DNA of 64,000 bases from Albula goreensis (taxonomy: Eukaryota > Chordata > Actinopteri > Albuliformes > Albulidae). The notes under the pieces were generated by a model. That model did no database searches. It was not told the DNA's origin and saw only the letters and a program-made list of their open reading frames with translations. The position numbers and the translations under genes are program-made. This document shows positions 38,100 through 50,829 of the stretch, piece by piece. The first letter of the stretch is position 1. Every line of letters starts with the position of its first letter. The stretch spans positions 310,001 through 374,000 of the forward strand of contig CM040751.1 of NCBI GenBank assembly GCA_022829145.1, read 5' to 3'.

Positions 38100-38350
38100 A
38101 CTTCTTTGTGTTTCCCTCCACAGACAGCTGACAATCCCCCTTTCACTGCCTGCGGCCCACTCATACTCGGCACAGACATCGTGACAGGAATCTACATACA
38201 CCGTTCCCATCAACATCCCCAACGGCTCCTGAATATTTATACTGAAGCACATTTTGGCAGGGGCCAGCTATTGTTTGACACAATAGAAGAGGGAGAGGTG
38301 GAAAAAAGACAGTGAGATGGATGAGGCACACACCTGCTCACAGTTAAAGA
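38100..38350. promoter_or_regulatory. Candidate conserved intronic element
   Basis: Unique sequence with balanced composition between microsatellites, including CCTGAATATTTATACTGAAG and GCTATTGTTTGACACAATAG. The second part contains ATTGTTTGACACAAT, which is close to palindromic. There is no coding signature. This is a low-confidence suggestion. Confidence 0.2.
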
Positions 38351-38732
38351 CAGTGTAATAAACAGATACAGTGCCTTTCAAAGACGGTAACAATCTCTCA
38401 GTCTCGCTCAGGCTGCGTACAGGACAGAAAGGGACGTGTGAGGTAGAAAGCAGAGAGCTGTTTGGACATTCTTACTTTACTGTCTGTTAGCTTTACTTAC
38501 TGCCTACTCTACTCTTTACCTTATCTCTCATCTTTTAATGCACTAGATAATTATGTTATACACATACGGAGATGATTAAGAGAACTAAACAAATTCAAAT
38601 TTCGTACAAGACGCACTGAATGCACACTTTTTTGCTGTGAAGTGCAGCCTCACGGTGGTTACTACTGCTGTGCTACTGGGCATAATTTCAGCCCATAGAC
38701 TGGGTAAGGCCAATGGTTTCTCACACAGAGAG

Positions 38733-38734
38733 AG

Positions 38735-38762
<28 letters not shown>
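38733..38762. repeat. (AC)n microsatellite
   Basis: About 30 bp of AC repeats. Confidence 0.95.
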
Positions 38763-38765
<3 letters not shown>

Positions 38766-38890
38766 AACTGTTGAACACACAGACGTACACTCTCACATAC
38801 AGTGTTAAATACACACATGCCACACTCTCAAACATGCATTCACACAGTCTCACACAAACAGATGCACACACAATCTTACACACATGTATT

Positions 38891-38894
38891 CACA

Positions 38895-38928
<34 letters not shown>
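38891..38928. repeat. (CA)n microsatellite
   Basis: About 38 bp of CA repeats with one T interruption. Confidence 0.95.
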
Positions 38929-39207
38929 ATTATATCAACTGTAAGCTGCTCAACATGCTGTGGTCAGGATCCAGTTAACTCCGATGACTGCGAGCCTGTA
39001 CGTCTGCGCAAAAGCATCGGGCACCTTTGCTGGGCAAGCAGAGTAGTCACGGCCACCTCAACCCACCCATACCCATTTCACAGCAAAAACCTCTCTCTAT
39101 CACTCACAACTGTTGCCATTAATGAAAAAATGAGGGATTACTGATTAGCTTCTTTGCAATGGAAAGTGGGAGGATGGGATGTGCCGTGATAAGGCTGTCT
39201 GTCATTT

Positions 39208-39210
39208 CTC

Positions 39211-39250
<40 letters not shown>
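39208..39250. repeat. (CT)n microsatellite
   Basis: About 43 bp of CT-rich repeat. On the transcribed strand it reads (AG)n. Confidence 0.95.
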
Positions 39251-39252
<2 letters not shown>

Positions 39253-40382
39253 AGCTGTCAGAGTTTTGAGGTCTTAATCAATCCTGAACCGGACCTCTGT
39301 CTGAAAGAGGTAAGATGGATGAGGATGTGAATGACCTCTGACCTCCACTGGTGTTCATCCAGGAACACCCCCCTCCTCCCCACTGCCCCCGCCAAACAAT
39401 ACGGACAGGATCGTATTTAGGCCTGCTGGGGTCTGAGTCAGTGTGGCCATGCTACTCTCCAGGACTCTGGATACCCATCAGCTGAATCCTGCCATATAAA
39501 ACCCCAAAATTGAAGGCTACTGAACACTACAAGATTAATGAGCCCTGAACACTATGGAATTAACACACCCAAAGCACTACAGCATTAATGCTCCCTGAAC
39601 ACTACAGTATTTACACACCCTGAAAACCAAAGCATTAATAAGCCCTGAATACTACAGTATAAATGTATCCTGTCTTGGAGTAGCTGAAGCAAAAAAAAAG
39701 TTAACAAAATAAAGTATTTTATTGCGTCACTATTTGAAAATATCTTTCAGCTGACAGCACTTTCACAGCGTTATTTCCCCACAGCCCTTTGCTGTCTGTT
39801 CTGTACGTACAGAATAACAACAAAACAGAACTGGTAACGGATTACTTAATCTTATGACTAAATGCTTGTGCACAATGCAGAGAAGATTAGTGTAGAGAAA
39901 TTTCCTTTCACTTGTAAGTATGTCAAACAGATTAAATAAAATAATATCCTTGTCCAAAAACATTTTTTAATGCAGACAGCGTTGTGTGTGCACGGTGTAG
40001 ACGGTAAATCCCAACTGATGCAGTGGACAGCTGAGACGCTTTGCACAGACGTTTTTATGCATGTTTTTTTTCACACCCTAATTAAACGAAGCTCGTAGCA
40101 GTGTGAATGACGAGGCCCTGCACCTTCAGGATAACACACACATTAGCGAAAGAAACACCTGGAGCTACCTGTAACCACTCAACAGAGTTCAGGTCCCTCT
40201 AAAAAAAAAAACCCCACAGGTACCTCTCATTACTACATTTATACTCATTTCTGTTTCAATTATAAGGACTGATACAGGCAGAGAGAGAGAGAGAGAGAGG
40301 AGAGAGACAGAAAGGAGGGAAAATCAATAACTTTGCTGGTTAGGCTGATCGGCTGAGATCACAGGATGAAAGCAGACCTTAC

Positions 40383-41046
40383 CCTGGCATTCTCCATTGC
40401 GGTCCTCGAACCCAGGGTTACACAGGCAGTTCCCGATGGGAACCAGCCACTCTCCATCGGCACCACAGTACATCTTGGGCATGTCTCTCTCCTCCGAGTT
40501 GTCCACGCAGGACCCCCTCACCTCCACCAGCGAGGACGTGTCGCTGCCCGTGATGGTGTCAGGGAACTGTGCCAGGTTGTGTACGGTGAGGGGGCACTTC
40601 TTGTAGAAGACCCGTACAGAGACCAGAGCGATGCAGGCTCCCACATCCTGGAAGGCCAGGTAGAATCCCTTCTGAACGAGCGTCCCCACATCTCGAACCT
40701 CCGTGTTCAGCTTCATGATGCGGTCGCCGATGTCCACCTGGGTGAAGCTCTCGTCGGCGGCGACGGTGTCGATCTTTCTAAACTGGTTCTCGCGGATGTA
40801 GAGGTCCTTGTCGTTGTTCGACTCGTAATAGTACAGGTTGAACGTCTCTTTGCAGGTGCCCATGACCCCGGGCAGGCTGTTGCAGTCCCGCAGAGTGAAT
40901 TTGATCTCGATGTAGACCCTCTGCGCCCCCCCACGTGGGATCCAGTCTGTCCGCAACCAGTTGTTCTGGCTGGGCTCCATTACGTTGCATACTTGATAAG
41001 TACGAATGGGTATGTTCTTCTCATCCATGATACTAACCTCCTCCCA
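40383..41046 (-). CDS. epha4: epha4 exon 3 (ephrin-binding domain, start of Cys-rich region)
   Basis: This exon encodes most of the globular ephrin-binding domain of EphA4, which contacts ephrin-A and some ephrin-B ligands on neighbouring cells. The 664-bp length equals the standard Eph exon 3. The frame starts [11 protein letters not shown] and continues [38 protein letters not shown] and [13 protein letters not shown]. The disulfide-forming [14 protein letters not shown] segment follows, then M-Y-C-G-A-D-G-E-W and G-N-C-L-C-N-P-G. It is very close to vertebrate EphA4 and distinguishable from EphA3/A5/A7 by S-I-M-D-E-K-N. Acceptor TGGTTCCACAG, donor G|GTAAGG. No damage is seen. Confidence 0.98.
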
Positions 41047-41118
41047 CTGTGGAACCACACATAAACGCACAAGTTAGAGGCTAGGCTCTTAAATACAGAC
41101 ACACGTGTAGACACGCGC

Positions 41119-41363
41119 ATGTACACAGTCAAAACACAAACTCACACCCAACCACATATGCACAGTCACAGTATGTACACATGTGTGCGCGCACACACAT
41201 ACATACACAAAGACATAGTCACCCATGCACACTCACAAGTCACACAGAGTCAGACAGAGTCACACACACGCAGTCTCACATTCACTCACACATACACATG
41301 CATGCACACAGAGTCATGTGCAAAAATGCACACACATGCTCATGCACACAGTAACACACACAC

Positions 41364-41420
<57 letters not shown>
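41119..41420. repeat. CA-rich low-complexity tract ending in (AC)n
   Basis: CACACA, CATACA and CACAGT words fill about 300 bp of intron 2 just upstream of exon 3, ending in about 60 bp of pure AC. Open frames of up to 120 codons here are compositional artefacts. Confidence 0.92.
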
Positions 41421-41422
<2 letters not shown>

Positions 41423-43990
41423 TCAATGGAGAAACAATAACTTTTCTTGTTTCTGAGTTGAGTAAACGTATAATGTACTAAATACAAGATGATGTACCTT
41501 CACACTAAAAATTCAGCATAATAATTTACTGCATTTATAAATGTTTCATTTTCAAGCACTTTTTGAAAGAGAATTAAGTTCTTCAAAATACATGACACTA
41601 TAGACAGAGCCACACTTTGAAAAATGCCATTTCAATCGGAAAATGCCATATTGTTCTCAAATTGATACACCCGTGCTACAAAATCAATTACATGCAACAA
41701 AACAAAAAGAATAACTTATCACCTAATAAAAAGTCCAGTTTAGTGATCAATTCACAAAGGAGCAATGTGTCAATATGACATAGTCATCCCTGAGTGGATG
41801 CTCTTTTTATGACCTTTTCTGTGGTCTCTTCTTCATTCTGATTCAGTTATGTAAAATGGAAACATTTGTAAAAAGCACAGCAAAACCTGCAATCATTTTC
41901 CCTTTCAAAAACAGATGATTCAGAAAAACATTCTTTCCTCCAACCACAAAAATAGCTTCAAAACATTATTTACAACAGTTCATCATGCCAGGAAAGATTG
42001 AGTAATCATGCGGCAAATACTGTAAATATGTCAACTAAAATGAAGGCAGTTGCAGCAAATGTAAAATTAGACAATGTAATATAATGAAATGCATAATCTC
42101 AATATAACTAACTGCTGTGGCCATAATTTCATTGGTGTGTATATTCTGTGCCGTTCCTTTGACCGCTCTACTACCACACATGTAGACCCCTCTTCTTCTT
42201 CTTTACTGTTCTTGTTCCCGGTCTTCCTCCACTCCTCAACAACTGCAACTTACTGGTGTTCTTTTATAGTTAGTTTATGATACTTTTGTACTTGATTATG
42301 GAACAGCTGAGCACTTGCATTGGCACATATGTTAGTTTAGCTGAGTGGGACACAGGTGATTTTTGGATCATGTGTTGAGAATTGACTTACTCTGCAATGC
42401 AAAAACATGTCATCATTTCCAATTTTTCTAAAAGCAACCTGTTGTTTTAGGTTCAAATATTGTCGCTGTGGACCAGGTTAATCCACATGAGCAACAGATG
42501 GACACTGCATTTTAATAAAGCAGTTAACAGCAATCTTTGTTTTCTTGTTATCTTTGTAATATTTTAGTAGGTAGGTATTTTAGTAAGTAGGAGAAAACAG
42601 GGAACCACTGGTCAAAAGGTTATTAAGAAACCATTCGAGTTAAATTATGGACACAATTAGTCTGTGTTGACTGATAATTTAATAATATGATAGAGAATTC
42701 ATCCATGAATACATTGATCTACAAATGTCATTTCCTGCAACTTTTCTATGTTTTTGTTTGTTTTAAACCCAATTTGTCACAAGAAAAAAATCGAATAGAA
42801 GGTCTGCCACACACATCTGAATGTTCTCATTGAAATACATCTCTGAAATTCTCAGAATGTTTTTAAACTCCTCCATGAAAAAAATTACCAACTGATTTGT
42901 ATGTTTTTAAAAGTACATGCCCTCTTATTTGGGCAGGTCAAACCTGAATAAGAGTATAAACCAAAGCTGTGATGGGACCTGCAGTTTCCCTGTTCTTTCA
43001 CAGTTCCCTGACTCACAAAGACTGCGACGGAAAAGCAATGTCCAGACTGCAAGGTGGCTACATTTCACCTTCCTGTTAAAACGTGCTTAGTCTCTTGATG
43101 AAATAATTTATACCCTGGTAATTTGGTTGACATGAGGGAAAAAAATTGTGTGGAAAGACAGATTAGAAGGGTTTTCAAAATGTGCAGTCTTTTTCCCTTT
43201 TCACCACTCTTATGGGAAAAGGATGGATTCATAGTGATAATTATCTACCTTTCCCTGACTGGGAGAAAAATGGAGCAATTCCTCGTGAGTGGGGCCTGAA
43301 AGCGTATTTTGTCTGGGCAGGTGGGGCCCCGTCAATCTCCACACTCTGGTAAAAAGCAAATGAAGGAGGTCACTGTGCACCCAACACAACACCAAACTGT
43401 GAGAACCAGCCAAGTTCAAGGAAAAACAAACATGAGTGTGAACAAAACTGGTTAAAAACTGCACAGGAGTTTGTGGTGGGTTAATTTAAATATTCTACAA
43501 AATTTTGTTGATGTAAAACTTCTCAGTTTTTCCATTGTTGGGTTTCATACACAAAGAGTAATTTGCATCACTGGTTGTGTACTGTCAAAATTGAATAGAC
43601 ATATTTTATATATGGACACATTTATTTATAAGGAAACCATTTCTTTGTATTGTGAAATAAACCTCCTTCAAAATAATTTTCTCAGTGTCCCACTTGAATC
43701 CAGAGGACAACTGAACCAGTATCTCCAGTGTCCAATTCTGCCTATTTAAGCCAAGTCAAACAATGAATGCAAGTACTTAAATCCATTGAACTCATAACCC
43801 CATCAAACACAATTTCATGTGCCCCAAATTTGTCCCGCACTACCAAATGGGGTATGGTTTCTCCATGAAATAACTACTCAGTTCATCTTTTATTCAGGAT
43901 CTCACTCGAACCTGGCCATAGCTTGGGCCAGGGGACACACAAAGAAGTTGTCTATCTTATTCTTGTATATTTTATCCCAAGAAAACGTAC
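41421..43990. other. Intron 2 DNA without recognised feature
   Basis: AT-rich sequence with no transposon end, coding exon or tandem repeat that I could recognise. Confidence 0.45.
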
Positions 43991-44058
43991 CCCTCCTTCT
44001 GTTGGACTCGCAACCCATCCTAGTTCCCCCTGCACCGATCTGGAATCCAGCAATGTAA
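43991..44058 (-). CDS. epha4: epha4 exon 2 (start of ephrin-binding domain)
   Basis: This 68-bp microexon is too small for a standard open-frame scan. The minus strand reads TTTTCAG|TT ACA TTG CTG GAT, then frame [23 protein letters not shown], then donor GTACGT. The peptide matches the first strands of the Eph ligand-binding domain. The extra Gly relative to the 65-bp exon 2 of other EphA genes fits the E-G-G-W junction of EphA4. Incoming phase 1 completes the G| left by exon 1, and the outgoing phase 0 joins the W of exon 3. Confidence 0.96.
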
Positions 44059-45644
44059 CTGAAAAGAAACAAGATACACCATCAGAACACCTACTTAGGA
44101 TGCCATTAAGTCACCTAAAGAAAATAGCAATTGTCAGTCGCGTTTTTGGCCTTATTACTACCGCTGAAGTCGTGTGTTTTTAAGCGATGAGATTCAATAA
44201 AATATCTCGACGAATAAATAACAGCTTTATGGGTGCACGCGTGAAATACATTTCGGTTTAATTATCATTTCATATGGGTGGCATGTTTGAACGCCTTTCT
44301 CCATTTGTTTTCCAAAGAAAATCTTCCAACGTCTTTAACATTCTAACGTTGTTGTTAGATAGTCTAGGTCTTCGCCAAAGTGCATGATCTGTAATACCCA
44401 ATGTATAACACAGAATTGGTCTTTAATGGGGTCAGAGAGCAGAAAATATGAAAACGCGTTCGCCCAGACAAGAAAAGTCTAGCCTGCATGAAAGAAAAGC
44501 GACTGTACATGAATATCTCAACATATACCATTTGGCAGAAGCGCTTTTGAAGATGTACTTAAAACACCTAAACGGAACTGAAGATAACGGACTGATGTGC
44601 TACGCATGACAATATCATGGAATCGGAAGAGATTATAACTCATCGGGAGTGGAGAGCGCAAGCGAGCCTGCTTGGTTTTAAAACCTTTGGTCAACAGCCT
44701 CAATACCTTGACATACAAATCTGTGTTACAGACGCTATGTAATAACCACCTTCAATTAATATAATACACACTACATACAGGACTACTACAGGACTTCAGA
44801 AGAGCAAATAGCTCAAGATCTAAGTATTAAAGCCCAGGTCACCGCTCGCATAGCTGACAAGCGATCTCTTAAATTGTGTAAATAGTAATTCTGTAGTTGT
44901 AAAGCCGTTAATTGAAATGTGTCATGAATTAAAGATGAATTAATCGCTGGCAATTCGGTGTTATTTTCAACAGGCTACGCACGAATGGGACACGATGATA
45001 TCAAGGCAGAGTGGCTACAAATAAATTAAATGCAAACCTATAACTAGATAAGCATTGCATAGTTTGGCTTTTACAATATTTAAAATAGTGTTTGAAAATG
45101 AAACTGTTCGTTTCTGATTCAAACATGCCCAAAACAACGTGCCCCATTTGTTGCCGGACTAGAATCGGCTCAGAATATCCACGGATATTCTTTGAAAATT
45201 GTTTGTGTTACATTAGCGGGAAATTTGTTTTTGCCATCACCTATATTAAATCAACTTTGATAAGCAGATATACTTTTAGTCAGCTGTGTTTCTCTGACAG
45301 TTGCCTGGTGTTCTGTTCAATGGCCACAGTTTAAAATTGTAGAGCTCCCATCATTCCACGTCTCACCATTTTCGTTCCTTGCTAGGAATAATATTCCCCG
45401 ATTAAAAGTGGACAACGTTTGTGACAGAACGTGAACATGCATGCGAATCGATTCCACGACTAAAACACACACTGAGCAAAACCCGCACTACACTTGCTCA
45501 ATTTTATCCATGTGCTGGTTCCGCAGTGCAGTTGGCCAACGATGCGGGATATGGAAGAAGGCTCTGGCTAACGTGCAAGTGATGTGCTGTACTAATGAAG
45601 TAAGACCAAAATTCCAAAATAACATTCCTGCACAAAGTTCTTAC
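44059..45644. other. epha4: epha4 intron 1, no feature recognised
   Basis: A 1.6-kb intron bounded by GTAAGA at 45644-45639 and TTTTCAG at 44065-44059. It is AT-rich, with no mobile element recognised. Some stretches could carry 5'-proximal regulatory sites, but none is identifiable by eye. Confidence 0.5.
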
Positions 45645-45735
45645 CTTCATTTGGTGGATAAATCCGTGCCGTGGAAATTCCGAATAGAATAGTCGCCGTG
45701 TACAGAATTTTAGCCATCTGTGTCATGTTCTGCAT
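45645..45735 (-). CDS. epha4: epha4 exon 1 coding part (signal peptide)
   Basis: This exon encodes the secretory signal and the first mature residues of EphA4. From the first ATG (45735) the frame is M-Q-N-M-T-Q-M-A-K-I-L-Y-T-A-T-I-L-F-G-I-S-T-A-R-I-Y-P-P-N-E, ending G|GTAAGA. The tail R-I-Y-P-P-N-E corresponds to the R-V-Y-P-A-N-E start of mature vertebrate EphA4, so cleavage after S-T-A is likely. Three in-frame ATGs occur at 45735, 45726 and 45717. An in-frame TAG lies eight codons upstream of the first, so the start is bounded. The third ATG, giving M-A-K-I-L, aligns best with other EphA4 proteins, but the first cannot be excluded. Confidence 0.93.
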
Positions 45736-46060
45736 GTCGTTTTCAGCCGATTCGTCCTACACGAGTCTAAGTTACTCTTTCCCTGTGGGATAAGTGTCTT
45801 GTTCTACCAAGCAGCGCTCCGTACACATTGCCAAGGGGCGTTTCTTCACTGGGTGACGTGACCGTTAATCCGACTAGGGAAAGTAGGGTCGAAAAACTAA
45901 GCATCATTAACCTCACAGATCCGGTGTTTGATGAGAATTGGTGGAAATAAAAATTATGTCGAATACTTGTAATTGTAACAAGAATAGGTGTTACTAACAG
46001 CAAGCAGCGTTTCAATCGCTTCATTAAATTATGTCTCATATTTTGAATTTTAAGAGATTA
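45736..46060 (-). promoter_or_regulatory. epha4: epha4 5' UTR and likely promoter
   Basis: This is the sequence immediately upstream of the start codons. It contains a CRE/E-box-like TGACGTGA at 45854-45861 and a GC-richer stretch around 45800-45860 relative to its AT-rich surroundings. No TATA box at a convincing distance was found. The transcription start cannot be fixed from sequence alone. Confidence 0.4.
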
Positions 46061-47140
46061 AACGTGATAAAGGTATTTCCAGACTATTCCCTGTAAATTA
46101 TTTATCACATGGTCAAAATATATAATCAACTTATTACTGTCTTCATCCCATTGTCTGTATACCTTCTCTAATATTTGTGATTTTGTAATACCGTTTATTT
46201 GAAGAGTAATGACTTCATAAGTACTTCCAGGAATCTCTTACCCCCTGCACTGAACCAAGCACTGCTCTTTCAGGCAGGTTGGGGAGCTAATGAGTAAAAT
46301 CCGTAGGTTTAGCGAATGGATGGAATACATACATTAAAAATGGTAGTAGCCTACGTAGGCAATACATATGAACTATATATCACTGACAACTTTCTGATTT
46401 TCATGGAAAAATGTTCATCCGATGTCAAAGAAAACGAATATTTCCTTTGAGACCTGGTCGCCACCAGGCCGACTACTGTAGTCTGGTACCAATTCAATGG
46501 CACAGAATTGCAGGCCCCAAATTATCTTAATTTAATGGCGAGCATGGGTGTTATACTATATCTAAAAACAAGGAATTAAAATTCAATCAGCAATGTTTCT
46601 TTTAAAACAATAATTACATATACTTCACATTGTATGTATTGTGGCCCTGTGTCAAATGAAACACTGAACAATTTATTTAAACGTCCCAGCTACGAATGAA
46701 TATTTACACACTGAATTCTGACATAACGAGTACAGCCATGTTTATGTACTTAATGTACTGTATTTCAGATTTTTGTATTCGAAAAACATATGGCGTATAT
46801 AACCCTGAATGAGGAAGAAACGGTGGCATTTAGGCACATCAGAAAACGTAGCATACGAGCATAATGTTTCGGTTGAGCACGACGTTTACGTATAATAGAT
46901 GAGTTGTTTGGTTTATGGCTTAAGATGTATTATCAAAGCCAGCTTGCATTCCAGACTTTGAAAAGAAAAGGCCTTCTTTCTGACCGAAAAACATCACAGC
47001 TGCGTCCTATCTCTTCAACGACTGAATGGTCACGTCTTTTTGTTTATTACTTCCTATCCTCCTTCCCCGTCAACGTACACTCCAACTCCACATTACCCAG
47101 AAACTGGGCATCTGCGGCCACAGGTAATGTATTAAACAGA
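46061..47140. other. 5' flank of epha4, no feature recognised
   Basis: AT-rich intergenic DNA. No coding exon, repeat terminus or RNA gene was recognised. Confidence 0.4.
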
Positions 47141-47904
47141 AGCTAGGTTTCCATCCGTTAACGGAGTGAATTTTAAGCGCAGTATTAAGAGTTCGTATAA
47201 AATATACTGCAAAATTTGCCAGTGAGCGTGTTTGCATCAGCCCGATTTAAAGCGAATAAAAACACTCAACGTAATGACATCATTTGTTCTAAAAGTGTTA
47301 GCTCAACTTTTTTGGTATCTCGAGTAAAATTTGTATGTTAGAAGCGTTTCCATTGGCCACTCAATACATTTGCGCATAAAACCTTTTCAGATGATTTCTA
47401 TGGTTGTTTGGTGACGAAAGTAGACCCAAGGAGAGCTGAACAATGGATAGAATTTACCAACAGCTCGTCACTATCGGTCAAGACGTTTAGTAATGTGTCA
47501 GGTAATCGCCAAAACCGATTTTGATCCGATGACACCGGAAAAAGACTGAGCTAGGAAATTTCATGATGCACGAAATGGCCATACACCTGCAGCAAGTTCC
47601 ATATGCATACGAACGCCAGCGGGTGAAGAAATTCTGACAGGACGTGAAAATGTGAATAGCTTTTATTCTAAAATGATCTTTATAAAAGTCCTCTATTCGC
47701 ATTTCATTTTTGATTTGGCAGATGTGGTCCATCGCGATTATTGCGAACCCTTTTTATGAGCCCAAAAAGCTATCCACCTAAAGCGAGCGTAAAAACTTTT
47801 TCTCGATACTGGTAAAACGTTATCGATATTTGCCGTTTCCATCAAGCCTTTTTAACTCGATAAGGCTTAATTCCCATGAAAACATTTGGATGGAAACCCA
47901 GCTG
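47141..47904. mobile_element. Non-autonomous DNA transposon (GGTTTCCATCC ends)
   Basis: The left end AGCTAGGTTTCCATCC and the right end, inverted AGCTGGGTTTCCATCC, match at 15 of 16 bases. The interior contains repeated GCG-rich words such as TTTAAAGCGAATAAA and AAAGCGAGCG, and no transposase. The superfamily is uncertain (hAT- or Harbinger-like). Confidence 0.75.
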
Positions 47905-49061
47905 GTGTTGCAGCTTTCTTTCTCATTCACTGTTTCACAGAAATGTCAGTAGGCGCGTAGGTGAAACGAGGAAGAAGTCTGTTTCCAGTTTCACAGAAGG
48001 CTAAAACAAAAGACTCAATGTGTTGTGTTGAGGCTTTACACCACCATGCCATTTGGTCTCTGTAGTTTTACAATTGACTTTGCGGAGCAGAAGCACGTGC
48101 TTTCTTGGCAAAATAAGATACATAAACATCAAATGTCAGAGAGCTGAATCGCATAAAAACTTGACGGTGGCGAAAGGAATACGAAGACGAGTCTGCTTAT
48201 TTTTCTCAAGGTGTTTACTCTAAAAAGGGCATTCAAAGGTTATGCAAAACCCTGCAACCCTTCATTGTGTTTTCGCGTGGAAAAACGTGTACATGCCACG
48301 CGATGTAATACATTTATCAACTGCTCAGGCTACATTCAAACTGTCTTATTATTCAGAAAATTGACTACAATTATACAACAAAGAAAATATTGTGTTCTAT
48401 TGACACTCCATACTGACCCTTACGATCGTAAAACTGACAAAACTAAGTTTGACGTTGTCAAAAACATATTTAATGATTACTATAAAATGAATTCATTACC
48501 AAAAAACACAGAAAATAATTGTAACACATAGACTACTTTGACCTTTATGGACAAAATTTTAAATTATTTTCCTTGACATTTAAGTCTTAGAAGGATCTGC
48601 TATTCAGTATAAAATGTAATTAGTTATTATAATTTCAAGGAGATACTGTAATTTTATTTTAAGATTAATCTTATTTTCTTTTGAAAGTGACACTTTCTAC
48701 TTTTGTTTACCCAGATACTGAAGTGGAATTCAATATCAACTCAGAGAGAACCCCAATTGTGCTTTATAATATGTTTTCTTGTGAAAATCCATGTGGAAAG
48801 TTATGTATGGTTTATGTGATGTGTCATGTTTATTCTTGCTTGTTTGTTGTATCTGCATAATTCTTAAGACGAATAGTGAATCATAAAATATATCATACCA
48901 TAACCAGCTCTGATATAATAGTGTATGAATATATGTTGGCGGAGTACAGTTTTTCATTGAATAAACTCATCTAATTGCACAAAAAAAGTCATTGAAAATT
49001 GATTTTTAACAGGCTTTAATTAGTCCCTTCATGAGAGAAATACAATCTGGTGATTATATAT
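47905..49061. other. Intergenic DNA without recognised feature
   Basis: AT-rich sequence with no recognised gene or repeat terminus. The 106-codon open stretch at 48211-48531 has no recognisable motif. Confidence 0.35.
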
Positions 49062-50139
49062 TAGTGATGGGAGGTTTGACTGTTTTTACTGACTCGAGTT
49101 TGTATGAGTCACTCACTAAAGAGAGTCAGGTTTTTGAGTCCCCGAGTCAGTCACCCAGAGCCTGGGGAATCCCCCACTGGCCCAACACCTATAGAGCAAG
49201 CGCACCAGAGACTTTTGCCGCCCAAACCATAATGATCCATAACATTGTGATAAAAGACCGAAAGACCACGATTTTTAAAGGCAAAGCATTTATTTTTAAA
49301 TCTTTCAAATATGTAGTAGTGCAAAATAAATGCAAATAGCTTATGTAATTGTGCAAAATAATAGGCCTTAAGTACCTGTAAGGCATGGAAAATTAATGCA
49401 AATACATGATATATACAGTCTCCAGGTTATGAACGTCTGACTTACAGACAACTCATACTTGCAAACAGGCTGCCGTAAAGCCTATTATATTAAAAAAAAT
49501 TGAATTAAATACTATGGTTTATAGTAACGAATGCACATACTACTTTGTGACGCTCATGAAAACATTCTGCGGCTTCGACGGTTTGTCAGTTCAAGCCGAA
49601 CGTTAAAAAATATACAGTGCTGTGGATGTTATGTGCTAGCAAAACCTGGAGTCAACTGCTTGTTGAAGAGTTACAAGAACACCCCTCGTCTATTTCAACA
49701 ACAAAAAATCTGTCTTGCGCGTTGTCACAGACAACCAAAAGTACTCAGCCCCTAGGGTGTATGGGGAAACGTAGTTAACCAATCTACTAACAGTAGCATG
49801 AATGCAAAACACATAAGAACATGGGTGAGATCACTGTGAATTACATTTAATATTAGTCCTCTGTGATAGTGGTCATCACAATACTATATACTAAGTGGTT
49901 GCTTTTCTCACAGGGCTAGGTTAATACAGAACGTAACTTGATACATTTTCACAAATATAGTTAATATAAGTGTTGCACAATAGTGACACGTTGTCTCGCC
50001 TCGTCTTTACTGTCCGCACTAGCTTTTGAGGGACGGGTAAGTCAGTGAACAAGTTGGAGACGAGACAAGACGAGGACTCTCGAGTCAGTAAAAACGGTTG
50101 TTCGGTTCGAGTGATTTGTTTATGACTCACACATCACTA
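49062..50139. mobile_element. hAT-like element (TAGTGATG ends)
   Basis: The left end TAGTGATGGGAGGTTTGAC and a nearby GTTTTTACTGACTCGAG are mirrored at the right end by CTCGAGTCAGTAAAAACGG and GACTCACACATCACTA. Repeated GAGTCA words lie near both ends. A Tigger-type MITE (from 49416) is nested inside. No clear 8-bp duplication was found, and no transposase remains. Confidence 0.65.
49416..49620. mobile_element. Tigger-type MITE, copy 2 (partial), nested
   Basis: TA then CAGTCTCCAGGTTATGAACG begins a copy of the 20261-20730 element. The match continues through CATACTACTTTGTGACGCTC and ATGAAAACATTCTGC. The far end was not located, so it is probably truncated. Confidence 0.6.
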
Positions 50140-50829
50140 TCATGGTCTATTTATTTTCAGAACTAGCTAAATTTTTCATGAGCCAGCTTTTCCCTAAGGT
50201 AGCAGAACGGTGCAGGAGCATTTAAAAGAATGTGTTGTGAATGTTCCATGTGGTAATTATAGTGGATATAAACAAATCTTTAATGCGAAGTCTGTGAAAC
50301 AGCAAAGCATTGTGTGATATAGGGACCATGGGAAGTGTTTTAGTTAATAAAATACTCCTGTAGAGAAACACATGTACTGCTCAGGTATCTGTATTTTTAT
50401 CCCATGTTTATATCATCACAGTTTGAATAGTTAAGAGTGAGCTGAACAGTTGATTCCATTTACTGAAGAAGTTGTCAGGGTGGTATGTGTGTTACTGACA
50501 ATCGTTTTACCAACAACCAATCAAAAAGCATGGATATGCTAGGTGCATTCAGCTCAGAAAAGCTTGGGAAACAGGATTGGTGGGGGTGGCTGGCTGGTTG
50601 TGGAAATTGAAGCTTTTCTGGGATTTGTTTTGAAATACATACTGATGAGAAAATGTTTGAAACCCTAACAGAAATCTTAATTACATGTACATGATGTGTG
50701 TTTGTTTATGTCTGTGTGCAGTTTGATTGGCTACTGTTAGTCTTCCAAAAGTTTCCAAAGCTCTCTTTGTCCTTTAAAGTGGTAGACACCCACCCTTAAT
50801 GTATCCTTTTTCAATGCATCCTAAGGCAG

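Noticed and set aside
40366-41064. 232-codon open frame on the plus strand across epha4 exon 3
   Set aside because: It is the antisense shadow of the conserved minus-strand exon, whose protein and splice sites clearly identify the coding strand.
41119-41481. 120-codon His/Thr-rich open frame
   Set aside because: It is produced by a CA-rich low-complexity tract in intron 2.
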